Assembly (NCBI GenBank): GCA_052078155.1
Contig: JBQJBP010000001.1
Coordinates: 1,240,001-1,304,000, forward strand
Origin: CAXBMB01 sp052078155
Lineage (GTDB): Bacteria > Pseudomonadota > Alphaproteobacteria > Kiloniellales > DSM-21159
DNA: 64,000 bases
Reading direction: 5' to 3'
In this document: one piece after another, positions 35,293-43,949 of the stretch
Layout: each line of letters starts with the position of its first letter
How positions within the stretch are numbered: the stretch's first letter is position 1
Translations under genes and position numbers: made by a program
The notes under the pieces: model-generated
Seen by the model: the letters and a program-made list of their open reading frames with translations, nothing else
Database searches by the model: none
Told to the model about the DNA's origin: nothing

Positions 35293-36558
35293 ATGACTTC
35301 TAACGCATCGACAACCGGCACCCCCGCCCCTTTTCCGGAGGCAAGTAAAGCTCACGGCAAAGCAGCTGGTCTTTTGCAACAGCTTGGACTGGGGAGCCTT
35401 CTGCTGCTCGGCCCGGTTTTTACTGTGCTGGTGCCCAAGGGCCTGTTGCCTCTGATGCTGGTCGGATCTCTGGTCTTTGTGCTGGGCTGTTGGCTGAAAG
35501 ACCGCAGGTTGCGCGTTCCGCCCCTTCCTCTGTCAGCTCTCTTTACGGCCTTTGTTTTGTGGGCGGCAGTTACCCTGACCTGGACGCTGCAGGACGGTGG
35601 CCTCACCCACTTGGCGGGATTGGCCTTTATTCCGCTGTTTGGCCTCTTTCTGGCAGCGGGCCTGCCCAGTCTCTCGCTTGCGCAGAAAAAGAAGGCAGAA
35701 AACCTGCTGCTGATTGGTTTTGCCTTGGGACTGGCCGTTCTGGTTTTTGAAGGCGCCAGTGGCCGGTTGCTGCTGTACACCTTTGGCGAACCGCGGGACT
35801 GGGGCTTTCCCATGAGCCGTCTCAATCGAGGGGCAACGGGTTTGGCCCTCTTTGCCTGGCCTGTTGTGATCCTGCTGCAACGCAAAGGCCTGACCTGGCT
35901 TGCCTGGCTGCTGGTGGCCGGCTTGCTGGTGACACTCAGTTTCTTTGAAAGCCTGGCCGCCACAGTGGGCTTTGCCGCCGGGGCCCTGCTCTTTCTGATT
36001 GCCCGCTTTGGCCCGAAACTGGCCCGGCTGCTGCTGTTGCTGGGGCTTTTGATCGCGCTGCTGACACCGCCCGTGCTGACCAAGCAAATGCATGCCATGG
36101 GTCTGGATCAGGATGAGCGTTTTGAATACAGCCTGCGTCACAGGGTCTACATCTGGAACTTCATTACAGATCGCTGGCTGGAAAAACCCGTTCTGGGCTG
36201 GGGCTTCAATGCCTCAAAAGCGCTGCCTGTGGGCGACACCCCGCCCTTCAGTGAGGGCCTGGAACACCCGGTTCCCTCACACCCCCACAACTTTGCCCTG
36301 CAGGTTCTGGGCGAACTGGGCTTACCCGGCCTTTTGCTGATCACCCTGATCGCTGTGAGCATCTGGCAGTCCCTGCGACCGGGGGCGGAAGATGGCGGCG
36401 CTGAAATGGCCCTGATGGCGACGTCGGTCGTGATCCTGATGACCGCCTACGGCGCCTGGCAGGGCCAGTGGATCGCCAACCTCTTCCTGGCTGCCGCCTT
36501 CGCCTACCTCGCGCGCCCTGCGAAGGAAGCCACTGCCGGACAGGACGGGAGGGGCTAA
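35293..36558 (+). CDS. O-antigen ligase / polymerase-like membrane protein (Wzy_C family)
   Basis: 421 residues from ATG at 35293 (MTSNASTTGTP); an upstream in-frame TTG gives a slightly longer version. About ten hydrophobic spans are visible. The large periplasmic loop carries the Wzy_C signature region: the LRHRVYIWNF segment, PVLGWGFNASKALP, then SHPHNFALQVLGELGLPGLLL with the HN pair. Members join O-antigen to lipid A-core (WaaL), polymerise repeats (Wzy) or attach glycans to proteins (PglL-like). Sequence alone does not tell which; in an ABC-exporter system a ligase role is more likely than Wzy. It is followed by asnB after four bases. Confidence 0.85.
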   Translation: MTSNASTTGTPAPFPEASKAHGKAAGLLQQLGLGSLLLLGPVFTVLVPKGLLPLMLVGSLVFVLGCWLKDRRLRVPPLPLSALFTAFVLWAAVTLTWTLQDGGLTHLAGLAFIPLFGLFLAAGLPSLSLAQKKKAENLLLIGFALGLAVLVFEGASGRLLLYTFGEPRDWGFPMSRLNRGATGLALFAWPVVILLQRKGLTWLAWLLVAGLLVTLSFFESLAATVGFAAGALLFLIARFGPKLARLLLLLGLLIALLTPPVLTKQMHAMGLDQDERFEYSLRHRVYIWNFITDRWLEKPVLGWGFNASKALPVGDTPPFSEGLEHPVPSHPHNFALQVLGELGLPGLLLITLIAVSIWQSLRPGAEDGGAEMALMATSVVILMTAYGAWQGQWIANLFLAAAFAYLARPAKEATAGQDGRG

Positions 36559-36562
36559 CAAT

Positions 36563-38482
36563 ATGTGCGGGATTGTTGGTTTTTGGGCCCCTGGTGCCCT
36601 GGACAGTGCAGAGGCCATGACCCGGCGGGTCCGCGAGATGGCTGCCATGATTGCGCACCGCGGCCCCGATGACCTTGAGGGCTGGAGCGACGGCCGCCTG
36701 GGACTGGGATACACCCGGCTGGCCATCATCGACCTCTCCAACCACGCCCAGCAGCCGATGATTGATCCGGAAACGGGAAACGTTCTGGTCTTTAACGGCG
36801 AAATCTACAATTACCAGGACCTGCGCGACGAGCTGATTGCCCTGGGCGCCAAGTTTCAAAGCCACGGCGATACGGAAACCCTTCTGCTGGGTTACCGCTA
36901 TTGGGGAGACGGCATCATCGACCGGCTGCGGGGTATGTTCTGTTTTGCCCTGTGGGACAAAGGTCAGGATCGCCTGCTGATTGCCCGGGATCGGGCTGGT
37001 CAAAAACCTCTCTTTTATGGCTGGCACCAAGGAAAGCTGCTCTTCGGCTCCGAAATCAAAACGCTCTTTGCCTGGCCTGATCTGCCTCGGGAACCCAATC
37101 CCCAAGCTCTCAGCCATTACTTTTCTTATCAGGCCGTTCCTGCACCGCTCACGGCTTACAAGGGCATCTCGGCTCTGCCTCCGGCCCATAAGCTTGTGAT
37201 TGATTCCAAGGGCAACAGTCAGCTGGAGCGCTACTGGTCCCTGCCTGCCCCAAATGAACAGCAAAGCATCGATCGCAGGACAGCGGTTGAGGAGCTGCGC
37301 GAGCGCCTGAAAGAAGCGGTTCGCAGTCAGCTGGTGGCTGATGTGCCGGTGGGCGCCTTCCTTTCCGGCGGACTGGATTCCTCTTCTATCGTGGCCCAGA
37401 TGCAGCAACTGGCTGGCGGCCGCGTCGAAACTTTCACTCTGGGGTTTGAAGAGGCGGAACAGGACGAAAGAGACTCAGCTCGACAGGTTGCTAAGGTGCT
37501 GGGCACCACCCATCACGAGGCCGTCCTCAAACCCGGCGATGTAACCTGGATTGACCAACTGGCCTGGTATTACGACCAGCCCTTTGCCGACCCCTCCGCC
37601 ATTCCGACTTTCCTGCTCTCCCGCTTCACCGCAAAACGCCTGAAAGTGGTGTTGTCCGGCGATGCCGGGGACGAGCTATTCATGGGCTACCCCCGCTATC
37701 TGGCCTGCCGCATGACCGGTTTTGCCGACCGGCTGCCTCGGGGGATGATCGGGGCGGCAGCATCCATCGAAAAACTCATGGGCCTTCAGGCGCACAGCAA
37801 CCTGACGGTCCGGCGCGCCGGGCGTTTTCTGGCCGATCTGGGCAGCGATCCTTTGAGCCGTTACGTGGCCTGGGTTGGCTTCATGACCGAGCAGGAAAAG
37901 GCCCAGGCCTTTGGTCCGGCCCTGAAGGAAGGTCTGTCACCGCCTGCACCCCAGCTGCTGGCTCCCTGGTTCAAGGAAGGTCGTCCGGCTGAAGTGGCTG
38001 CCGCCCGGGCGGATTTTCATCACTACCTGCCAGATGTGATCCTGACCAAGGTAGACATTGCCTCCATGGCCAACGGACTTGAGGCCCGCGCGCCTTTCCT
38101 GGACCATGAGCTGGTTGAGTGGATTTCTGCCCTGCCGACCCATCTGAAGTTTAAAGGACGCACGGCGAAGGTTCTGCTGAAGGAAGCTGCCAGAGGCCTG
38201 CTGCCTGACAGCATCATTGATCGCCGAAAGCAGGGCTTCAATGTTCCCCTGGCCCAGTGGTTCAAAGGCCCACTGGAAGAACTGGCCCGGGACGCCCTGC
38301 TCAGTCAGCGCAGCCGGGAACGCGGTCTGATCGATCCCACCTATGCTCAACAGCTGTTGGAGGACCATCTGTCAGGACGGCGTCGCAATGAAAACCGCAT
38401 CTGGGCGCTGGTCATGCAGGAACTCTGGATGCGGACCTGGATTGATGCCACCCCGCGCAAAACCCCGCCAGAAAGTGTCTAG
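36563..38482 (+). CDS. asnB: Asparagine synthase (glutamine-hydrolysing) family amidotransferase
   Basis: 639 residues. N-terminal class II glutaminase starts MCGIVGFW with Cys2 as nucleophile, followed by HRGPDDLEGW, LAIIDLSNHAQQPM, NGEIYNY and SHGDTETLL. C-terminal synthetase has PP-loop FLSGGLDSSSIVAQM near 268, LSGDAGDELFMGYPRY near 366 and KVDIASMANGLEARAPFLD. In glycan loci such genes often amidate uronic-acid carboxyls instead of making asparagine; that role is an inference from the position after the ligase gene. Its stop shares the tetranucleotide CTAG with the stop of the convergent GT4 gene. Confidence 0.92.
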   Translation: MCGIVGFWAPGALDSAEAMTRRVREMAAMIAHRGPDDLEGWSDGRLGLGYTRLAIIDLSNHAQQPMIDPETGNVLVFNGEIYNYQDLRDELIALGAKFQSHGDTETLLLGYRYWGDGIIDRLRGMFCFALWDKGQDRLLIARDRAGQKPLFYGWHQGKLLFGSEIKTLFAWPDLPREPNPQALSHYFSYQAVPAPLTAYKGISALPPAHKLVIDSKGNSQLERYWSLPAPNEQQSIDRRTAVEELRERLKEAVRSQLVADVPVGAFLSGGLDSSSIVAQMQQLAGGRVETFTLGFEEAEQDERDSARQVAKVLGTTHHEAVLKPGDVTWIDQLAWYYDQPFADPSAIPTFLLSRFTAKRLKVVLSGDAGDELFMGYPRYLACRMTGFADRLPRGMIGAAASIEKLMGLQAHSNLTVRRAGRFLADLGSDPLSRYVAWVGFMTEQEKAQAFGPALKEGLSPPAPQLLAPWFKEGRPAEVAAARADFHHYLPDVILTKVDIASMANGLEARAPFLDHELVEWISALPTHLKFKGRTAKVLLKEAARGLLPDSIIDRRKQGFNVPLAQWFKGPLEELARDALLSQRSRERGLIDPTYAQQLLEDHLSGRRRNENRIWALVMQELWMRTWIDATPRKTPPESV

Positions 38483-39600
38483 CCGGAGATGTCCCGATAG
38501 ACAGCCAGGGTCGCCTGATTGACCCTCTCCACGCCATATTCCTCTTCCGCCAGCCGACGGGCAGCAGCCCCGTAGGCCTGGCGTTTGGCCTTATCAGCCA
38601 CCAGAGAGCCAATGGCTTCAGCCAGGGCCGGAGCATCACGAGGGGGGACCAGGTGACCTGTTTCCCCTTCAATCACCACTTCCCGGCAGCCGGCAATATC
38701 TGTTGCCACCATTGGCCGCCCACAGGCGGCTGCCTCCAGCAGAACTTTGGGAACACCTTCGCCATAGGCGCTGGGCAGACAGACAATGTGGCTTTCGGCC
38801 ATCACCTTTGCCATGTCGCGTCGCTTGCCCAGCCAGGCCAGAAGCCCTTCCTTTTGCCAGTTCTCCAGCTCCTGCTGTGTAACTGAGTCCGGATTGCCGG
38901 GATCTGGGTCACCGGCCAGCAAAAAGCGTACCCGGGTGCCCTTGGCCTTTAGCAACCGGGCGGCTTCCACAAAATCCGGTATGCCTTTTTTGTTGATCAG
39001 GCGGGCAGCCAGCAGCACGGCAGCGGGCAGTTTCCCTTCAGGCCTGACCTGGTAGTCCTCCAGATTGACGCCCGACCCCCGGATCAGGACACAGTGATCG
39101 CGCCAGCTGCCAGAAGGTGCCAGAACCTCCCTGTTTTCCGGGTTCTGGACAATCAGGCGTGTGCGCCGGTTGGCCAGGGTTTTCAGCACCGTGCGCAGGG
39201 TCCAGCGCAGTATCTCTCCCACAGTGCCCTGCTTGGTAAAAAGTGTGCCCCCGCCCGTTACCGCAAAAACCTGGGCCGGAACCCAGGCCAGTCGCGCCGC
39301 AATGGCCGCAGGCAACACGGCCCTCAAGGTCACAGAATGAACCAGATCCGGCTTGAAGCGGCGCATGATGCCCCGCAGCTGCATGATGGTTTTCAGTTCA
39401 TTGAGTGGATTGAGTGAAAACCGCCCCATGGGAAAAGCATAGCTTTCAAAGCCTTCTACCTTGATCTGCTCCTGCGCGGGGTCTGCCGGTGTAGCAACCG
39501 CAACGGTCCACCCTTCAGCCGCTGCCGCCTTTGCCAGGGGCAAACGATGGGACAGGAAAAAACCAGCGTCGTTGACGACGAATAAAAGCCGTTTGCCCAT
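38479..39600 (-). CDS. GT4-family glycosyltransferase
   Basis: 373 residues, GT-B fold. N-terminal domain: VVNDAGFFLSHRLPLAKAA, MGRFSLNPLNELKT and RFKPDLVHSVTLRAVLPA. Donor domain: LLAARLINKKGIPDFVEAARLL, LLAGDPDPGNPDSV, IVCLPSAYGEGVPKVLLEAAACGRPMVATDIAGCREVV, with the E-x7-E motif (EGVPKVLLE). It resembles PglA/WbpH-type retaining transferases of O-antigen and N-glycan pathways. Convergent with asnB, sharing CTAG. Downstream of the ChaN-like gene on the same strand, 85 bases away. Confidence 0.9.
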   Translation of the reverse strand: MGKRLLFVVNDAGFFLSHRLPLAKAAAAEGWTVAVATPADPAQEQIKVEGFESYAFPMGRFSLNPLNELKTIMQLRGIMRRFKPDLVHSVTLRAVLPAAIAARLAWVPAQVFAVTGGGTLFTKQGTVGEILRWTLRTVLKTLANRRTRLIVQNPENREVLAPSGSWRDHCVLIRGSGVNLEDYQVRPEGKLPAAVLLAARLINKKGIPDFVEAARLLKAKGTRVRFLLAGDPDPGNPDSVTQQELENWQKEGLLAWLGKRRDMAKVMAESHIVCLPSAYGEGVPKVLLEAAACGRPMVATDIAGCREVVIEGETGHLVPPRDAPALAEAIGSLVADKAKRQAYGAAARRLAEEEYGVERVNQATLAVYRDISG

Positions 39601-39685
39601 TGGTGTTGTTGTCGTGCCTTAAAAAAAGAGAGGGAGCTGTATCGCCGGTAACCAGCAGAGAAAAAGGGAAGCAGGAAAAACCGGA

Positions 39686-40702
39686 TTACTCTTTTGCGGA
39701 TTTCTTCATTTTCTTAAGGCTCTCAGCAAAGGCAACGCAAGGATCTTCGTCATCCCAGACGGGAGTCTGCCAGCGAACAGCCGGTGCAAAATGCCCCTTG
39801 TTCTTTGGGCTGCCCGCCTCGGCTTTAGCCTCTGAGCCAGGACTGACTTCGGAAAAGGCCAGAGCCAGCACCGACAGGTCAGGTGCACGCTGCCCCAGAT
39901 ACCAGCCAACCGCATAGTCCGGCACCACATGCCCGTTCCCGGCAATCAGCACCACAGGGCTGCCATGGGTTTGCTGCGCTTTAAGAATGGCATCGGCCAT
40001 GGCGGCATCGCGGGCTTTCTGGACAGCGGACATGATGGGCAGCATGACGGTTGGCAGCATGTTGCAGTGAGACACGGCGATGGTTTCATTCAGCCTTTCC
40101 TGCGCCCCCTCGAGGAAAGGCCTGTTCAGGCCAAGCCGCTCAACTTCTTCAGGACCCAGGGCGGCCACCCCTTCTTTACCGATACGTTTCTTTTCCGCTC
40201 TGGTCAGATCCGCCCCGACCATGGGGGCTTCAAGAGCCAGCGCCACCTCCGCAATGGCCTGATAGGCTGGCCAGGTGTCGCCCCAGACTTCTTTCCAGCG
40301 CAGGTGTTTTCCCAGGTCAGCCGCCGAGCCGTCGTAGCTCTTCAAGGCTGCTGTGCGATCCTGGGGCAGCATCTCCCAGGCCACCGTGGGGCGCCGGCCC
40401 AGATCCGCCATTCGGGAAATGACCCAGGCCTGCAGCCGGTGGTGATCCAGATGGTCGTGCCGCTCCCCCAGCAGAACAACTTCGGCTTCCAGCAGCAGCC
40501 TGTCCAGCCCGGCGGCATCCAGAACCTCAGCGCCTTCCCTGCCATCAGCCGGGAAAAACGTCACCTGTCCGACAGCCGGATGATCACGATCAATCTGTGC
40601 AGACCAACTGAACGGTGAAGGCCCGACCGGTTCCGCCGTCGCGGAAACCAGAGGCAGAGCAGATAGGGCAAAAACCAGTGCGGAGAAAATCTGTCTTTTC
40701 AT
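39686..40702 (-). CDS. ChaN-like (haem-binding uptake, Tiki superfamily) exported protein
   Basis: 338 residues from ATG at 40702 with AGGA before it. A signal peptide (MKRQIFSALVFALSALPLVSA) is visible; there is no lipobox cysteine. The Cofac_haem_bdg/ChaN core includes VVLLGERHDHLDHHRLQAWV near 83, TVAWEMLPQDRTAAL near 110, the conserved HCNMLP region near 214 and LIAGNGHVVPDYAVGWYL near 259. ChaN binds haem pairs in the envelope of Campylobacter. The wider Tiki group includes metal-dependent hydrolases, so the chemistry here is open. No haem or iron genes are adjacent. Confidence 0.85.
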   Translation of the reverse strand: MKRQIFSALVFALSALPLVSATAEPVGPSPFSWSAQIDRDHPAVGQVTFFPADGREGAEVLDAAGLDRLLLEAEVVLLGERHDHLDHHRLQAWVISRMADLGRRPTVAWEMLPQDRTAALKSYDGSAADLGKHLRWKEVWGDTWPAYQAIAEVALALEAPMVGADLTRAEKKRIGKEGVAALGPEEVERLGLNRPFLEGAQERLNETIAVSHCNMLPTVMLPIMSAVQKARDAAMADAILKAQQTHGSPVVLIAGNGHVVPDYAVGWYLGQRAPDLSVLALAFSEVSPGSEAKAEAGSPKNKGHFAPAVRWQTPVWDDEDPCVAFAESLKKMKKSAKE

Positions 40703-41108
40703 GGTCCTCAGTCTGCCCATTCATCCGCAAACTGCAAGGCACTAGCAACGCGCACCCAGCAACGTGCTTCAGTTTTTTCACCAGCAGGTCATCACCCTGA
40801 GTCAAACCGGGGGCAATGGCCACACGCCATCATGACGTCTGGAGTGCAAACCTGCCTTTCCTCAAAAACTTGGACAAAGATACTCAGATTGTTTTCAGTT
40901 GCAGCGCGCACCGAACCAAAACAGCCCGGCGCCGAAGATCAATTGCCGATCCAGAGCCTTTCAGCTTGGAAGAGGTTGCCCCCTTGCTTATGTTTCAGCA
41001 AAAGACAGCCTGGAGCATGTTCGGTTTCGTTAGATGCGCTTTGCGCTTGTACCGAATTGCCTCTAGCCATTCTACCGCGCCCTGTAACGCGAACAGGAAA
41101 GTTCCTTA
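40703..41108. other. Divergent intergenic region
   Basis: 406 bases between the ChaN-like gene and the rhomboid gene. Short frames occur on both strands but none shows family similarity. No repeat or hairpin stands out. Confidence 0.4.
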
Positions 41109-42026
41109 ATGTCCCTGCCCTCAGCTTCTGTTGTGTCTGCCGAGAGTTTTTCAAGCGCTCATCCTGGCTCGGTCCCCAACGCTTTCAAGGTTGTGCCTGG
41201 CCCCGGCCATCCGGACTCCGGTGGCGGCAACGGAAATGGTGGCAAAGACGGCAAGGGACAGGGCAACCGGGGTTGGGGCGGTGGTCATCGCGGAGACGGA
41301 TCTGGCGGCAATGGTGGCGAGCGTGACCCCTTTGGCCGCCCGAAAGGCAACGGCGGTCCCGAGAACGGGAACGGCGGTTCGCAACCCGCTCTCAACATGC
41401 CCAAAACCATCATCGCCCTGATCGCAATCATGGCTGTGGTTCAGTTCCTGCGGGGGGCCCTGCCCGCGGATATGGACGCGGAGCTGATGTTCCGAGGGTC
41501 GCTGCTTCTCGTCTACCAGGGACAGTTTCTCTGGGACCGGCTCTACACACTGATCACCAGTGCCTTCCTGCACGACGGCTGGCTGCACTTTGGCTTCAAC
41601 GCCTTCTGGCTGGCCACCATCGGCACACTGGTGCACCGCGTTTTGGGTGGTCCGAAGTTTCTGCTGCTCTTTTTCATCTCGGTGATCGCCGGGGGACTCG
41701 CCCAGACCTTTGTGGCCTGGAACGCACCGGTTTTTCTGGTGGGAGCTTCCGGCGGGGTGTTCGGCATGATCGGCGCCATGGGGCACATTGCTGTGGTCAA
41801 ACCCTGGGACAGCCCGCCCCAGCGCCTGCGCAAACTGCTGATGTTCACGGCCATTATGATGGCCATCAACGTGGCTTACGCCTATATCGGCGGCGGCCTG
41901 CCCAGCGGTGAACCTGTCGACATATCCTGGGCAGCCCATGGCGGCGGTCTCATTGCCGGGGTTCTGATCTTTCCGCTGCTCTGGAAACTCCCTTATCTGC
42001 CCAACCTGCAAAGACCAGACCGTTAA
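41109..42026 (+). CDS. Rhomboid-family intramembrane serine protease with glycine-rich N-terminus
   Basis: 305 residues. Residues about 31-95 are a cytoplasmic, disordered Gly/Asn/Asp-rich tract (GGGNGNGGKDGKGQGN). Six membrane segments follow. Rhomboid landmarks: TSAFLHDGWLHFGFNAFWL near 144 (HxxxN oxyanion region), GASGGVFGMIGAM near 213 with the nucleophile serine in GxSG, and ISWAAHGGGLIAGVL near 276 carrying the catalytic histidine. It should cleave membrane-anchored substrates within the bilayer; the substrate is unknown. AGGAAAG precedes the ATG. It converges on the small lipoprotein gene. Confidence 0.9.
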   Translation: MSLPSASVVSAESFSSAHPGSVPNAFKVVPGPGHPDSGGGNGNGGKDGKGQGNRGWGGGHRGDGSGGNGGERDPFGRPKGNGGPENGNGGSQPALNMPKTIIALIAIMAVVQFLRGALPADMDAELMFRGSLLLVYQGQFLWDRLYTLITSAFLHDGWLHFGFNAFWLATIGTLVHRVLGGPKFLLLFFISVIAGGLAQTFVAWNAPVFLVGASGGVFGMIGAMGHIAVVKPWDSPPQRLRKLLMFTAIMMAINVAYAYIGGGLPSGEPVDISWAAHGGGLIAGVLIFPLLWKLPYLPNLQRPDR

Positions 42027-42052
42027 CCGGAACCTTTCAGATCAGGCTGTCA

Positions 42053-42067
42053 GACCCCGGCGGGGTC
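42053..42067. terminator. GC-rich hairpin between convergent genes
   Basis: GACCCC/GGGGTC stem with loop GGC, placed between the rhomboid stop and the small lipoprotein gene and overlapping the latter's stop codon. There is no T-tract, so termination is possible but not certain. Confidence 0.45.
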
Positions 42068-42254
42068 AATCACCGATGATGACGAACTTGCCGTCTTTTC
42101 CGCTTAGCAGCCCGGGGCCTTCCGGCGTCGCACCGCTTTCGGGCTGAGGGCCTGTACCCTTCCAGTCGCAGGCCGAGAGAATCAATGCACTGACAAACAG
42201 AAGTGCCACCGGCCCGATGGCATACTTCCTGTGAAGTTGTTGCTCTTTTTGCAT
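42066..42254 (-). CDS. Small predicted lipoprotein
   Basis: 62 residues from ATG at 42254. A hydrophobic signal (GPVALLFVSALILSAC) ends in a lipobox LSAC, so the mature protein would be a lipidated peptide of about 35 residues beginning CDWKGTGPQPE. Size and the K-G-x-P pattern after the cysteine recall LptM/YifL-type small lipoproteins, but the match is too slight for a name. It lies 56 bases downstream of the porin gene on the same strand and may be co-transcribed with it. Confidence 0.65.
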   Translation of the reverse strand: MQKEQQLHRKYAIGPVALLFVSALILSACDWKGTGPQPESGATPEGPGLLSGKDGKFVIIGD

Positions 42255-42310
42255 TGTCAAAAGGTCTTTCTCACATCAGGCAAGCATAAGGGGGCTGGTC
42301 CGGCGGGGGA

Positions 42311-43636
42311 TCAGAATTTCACTCTGGCCCCCAAAGAGCCGACCCCGATGTCCTGGTAGCTGGTACTGGTGCTGTCCAGGCTGTAGTTGCGATACCCGAT
42401 ATAGAATTCGGTGCCATAGTCAGCCAGATGCTGCACACCATAGATGGCCCAGGATTTGGACTCGTTGCCTGTTCCACCCACGTGCTTGTCGTTTGTGTAA
42501 TCAACGGCAAAGGAGGTGTTGCCGATATCCCAGAGGTTGGCGTCCCAGCCCGCCTTCAGATACCAGAAATTGGGATCACTCTCTCCGTCTTCCTTAACGG
42601 AATCCCGCCCGAAAGAACCGGAGAGGCTGATGCCCGTATCCATGTGTTTTACGGATGCTGACCCATTAACCCGGTTCTTGCGATTTTCCGGCTTGGAGTA
42701 GGCCACGGCGGCTGCCAGATCAAACCCACCGGTTTCAGCCCCGGCTGTCAGGGCAACGTCCCATTGACCCTTTTCCCCGCCAGAAGCACTGCCGGTGAAA
42801 CCATAGAAAGTGGGCGTGTCATAACGCACACGGCTGATACGCCCCAAACCATCAAAGTTGGAAAAGACAGAACTGACGCTGACGTTGCTGAGCGTGCCGT
42901 CGCTCTGGCGGAAAAGCACACCCCCGGCAAAGTCGGAAACACTGGAGTAACCGATCACCCCACTCCGGGACAGATCGTATTCTGCCGTTGAGTCAGAAGC
43001 TGAGGACCCTTGGCCAATCCATAGTGCTCCATACTTTTTGCTCTCCAGATAGGCCTCAATCTTACGGCCTGTGACATCGAAAGCCTGGGTTTCATTGATT
43101 TGATTGACCTTGCTGGAGGGGTTGTTTGACAGCCCCAGCTCAATCACCGTGCCGACCTTCTTGTCCTCATCAATGTTTCCGGCTCCGACAAAGCGGATCC
43201 GGGACTGCGAGGCGCTGTTGTCCACGTGGTAAACGGTGGTGTCTTCACCATCATTGGCCACGTTGACCATACGGTTGATGTGGCCGCTGATGGACAGTTC
43301 CACATTTCTGTTGCCTGAGGTGATCATGGAGGATTCATCCTGCGCCGCCTGCTCAGCAATGCTCAGGTCATCCTGTTGAACCGCAATTGTCATCTGGGCT
43401 TCAGTTGCAGCCTCTGCTGCATCTTCTGCCACAATTTCCAGAGCCTTCATCTTCAGCTCCAGTTCCTTCAGCTGCTCCTGCTGCTTTTTCAGTTGCTCGG
43501 CCTGCGCTTGTATCAGCTCCTGCATCTGGCGAAGGGTTTCCGCATCGATACTTTGCGCTGCTGCCACCCCTGACAGGGACAGAGTGCCGCCCACCAGAAG
43601 CGCCGTTGAAAGACAAAGAGCATTTTTGCTGATCAT
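42311..43636 (-). CDS. Outer-membrane porin with N-terminal coiled coil
   Basis: 441 residues from ATG at 43636, chosen because AGGAG lies 9 bases before it; the in-frame ATG at 43645 touches that AGGAG and longer versions lack a site. Signal peptide (ALLVGGTLSLSGVAAAQS) is followed by a coiled coil (about 30-85, Gln/Lys/Leu/Glu rich) and a beta-barrel of alternating residues (FVGAGNIDEDKKVGTVIELGL, SKKYGALWIGQGS). It ends in the terminal phenylalanine of outer-membrane proteins (GARVKF). This is the layout of alphaproteobacterial porins related to DcaP and Omp2b types. It should allow diffusion of small solutes; selectivity is unknown. Confidence 0.85.
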   Translation of the reverse strand: MISKNALCLSTALLVGGTLSLSGVAAAQSIDAETLRQMQELIQAQAEQLKKQQEQLKELELKMKALEIVAEDAAEAATEAQMTIAVQQDDLSIAEQAAQDESSMITSGNRNVELSISGHINRMVNVANDGEDTTVYHVDNSASQSRIRFVGAGNIDEDKKVGTVIELGLSNNPSSKVNQINETQAFDVTGRKIEAYLESKKYGALWIGQGSSASDSTAEYDLSRSGVIGYSSVSDFAGGVLFRQSDGTLSNVSVSSVFSNFDGLGRISRVRYDTPTFYGFTGSASGGEKGQWDVALTAGAETGGFDLAAAVAYSKPENRKNRVNGSASVKHMDTGISLSGSFGRDSVKEDGESDPNFWYLKAGWDANLWDIGNTSFAVDYTNDKHVGGTGNESKSWAIYGVQHLADYGTEFYIGYRNYSLDSTSTSYQDIGVGSLGARVKF

Positions 43637-43949
43637 TCTTCTCATCTCCTGGATTCCATCTATGCCGAAAGCAGAGTCGCCGACGCATTTGAACAGATAG
43701 AGAAATTTCTGCTGCAAAGCTTAGCGGCAAAGTCGGATCGGAGGCGAGAAAAAATGCCCGTCTGTTGGCAAACGAAAGACCTCGTCTCACTGGCATGATT
43801 GACAGCCGCTCAAGAGCGAAGCTTTCCACCTCTGCTCAGAGCCGACGACATGCCCGCAGGCTTCAGGAGGCCTGCTGCGGAACAAGAATGGACGAAACGC
43901 CACCCCGCCACACAAAGGTCACGGTTGCCTGCCTCAGGTTCTGTGGGTA
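43637..43949. other. Gap between the porin and HisN-like genes
   Basis: 313 bases, porin promoter side. A hairpin GCAGGC/GCCTGC with an 8-base loop at 43856-43875 lies downstream of the HisN-like gene on its strand. It has no T-tract; weak terminator at best. Confidence 0.4.
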
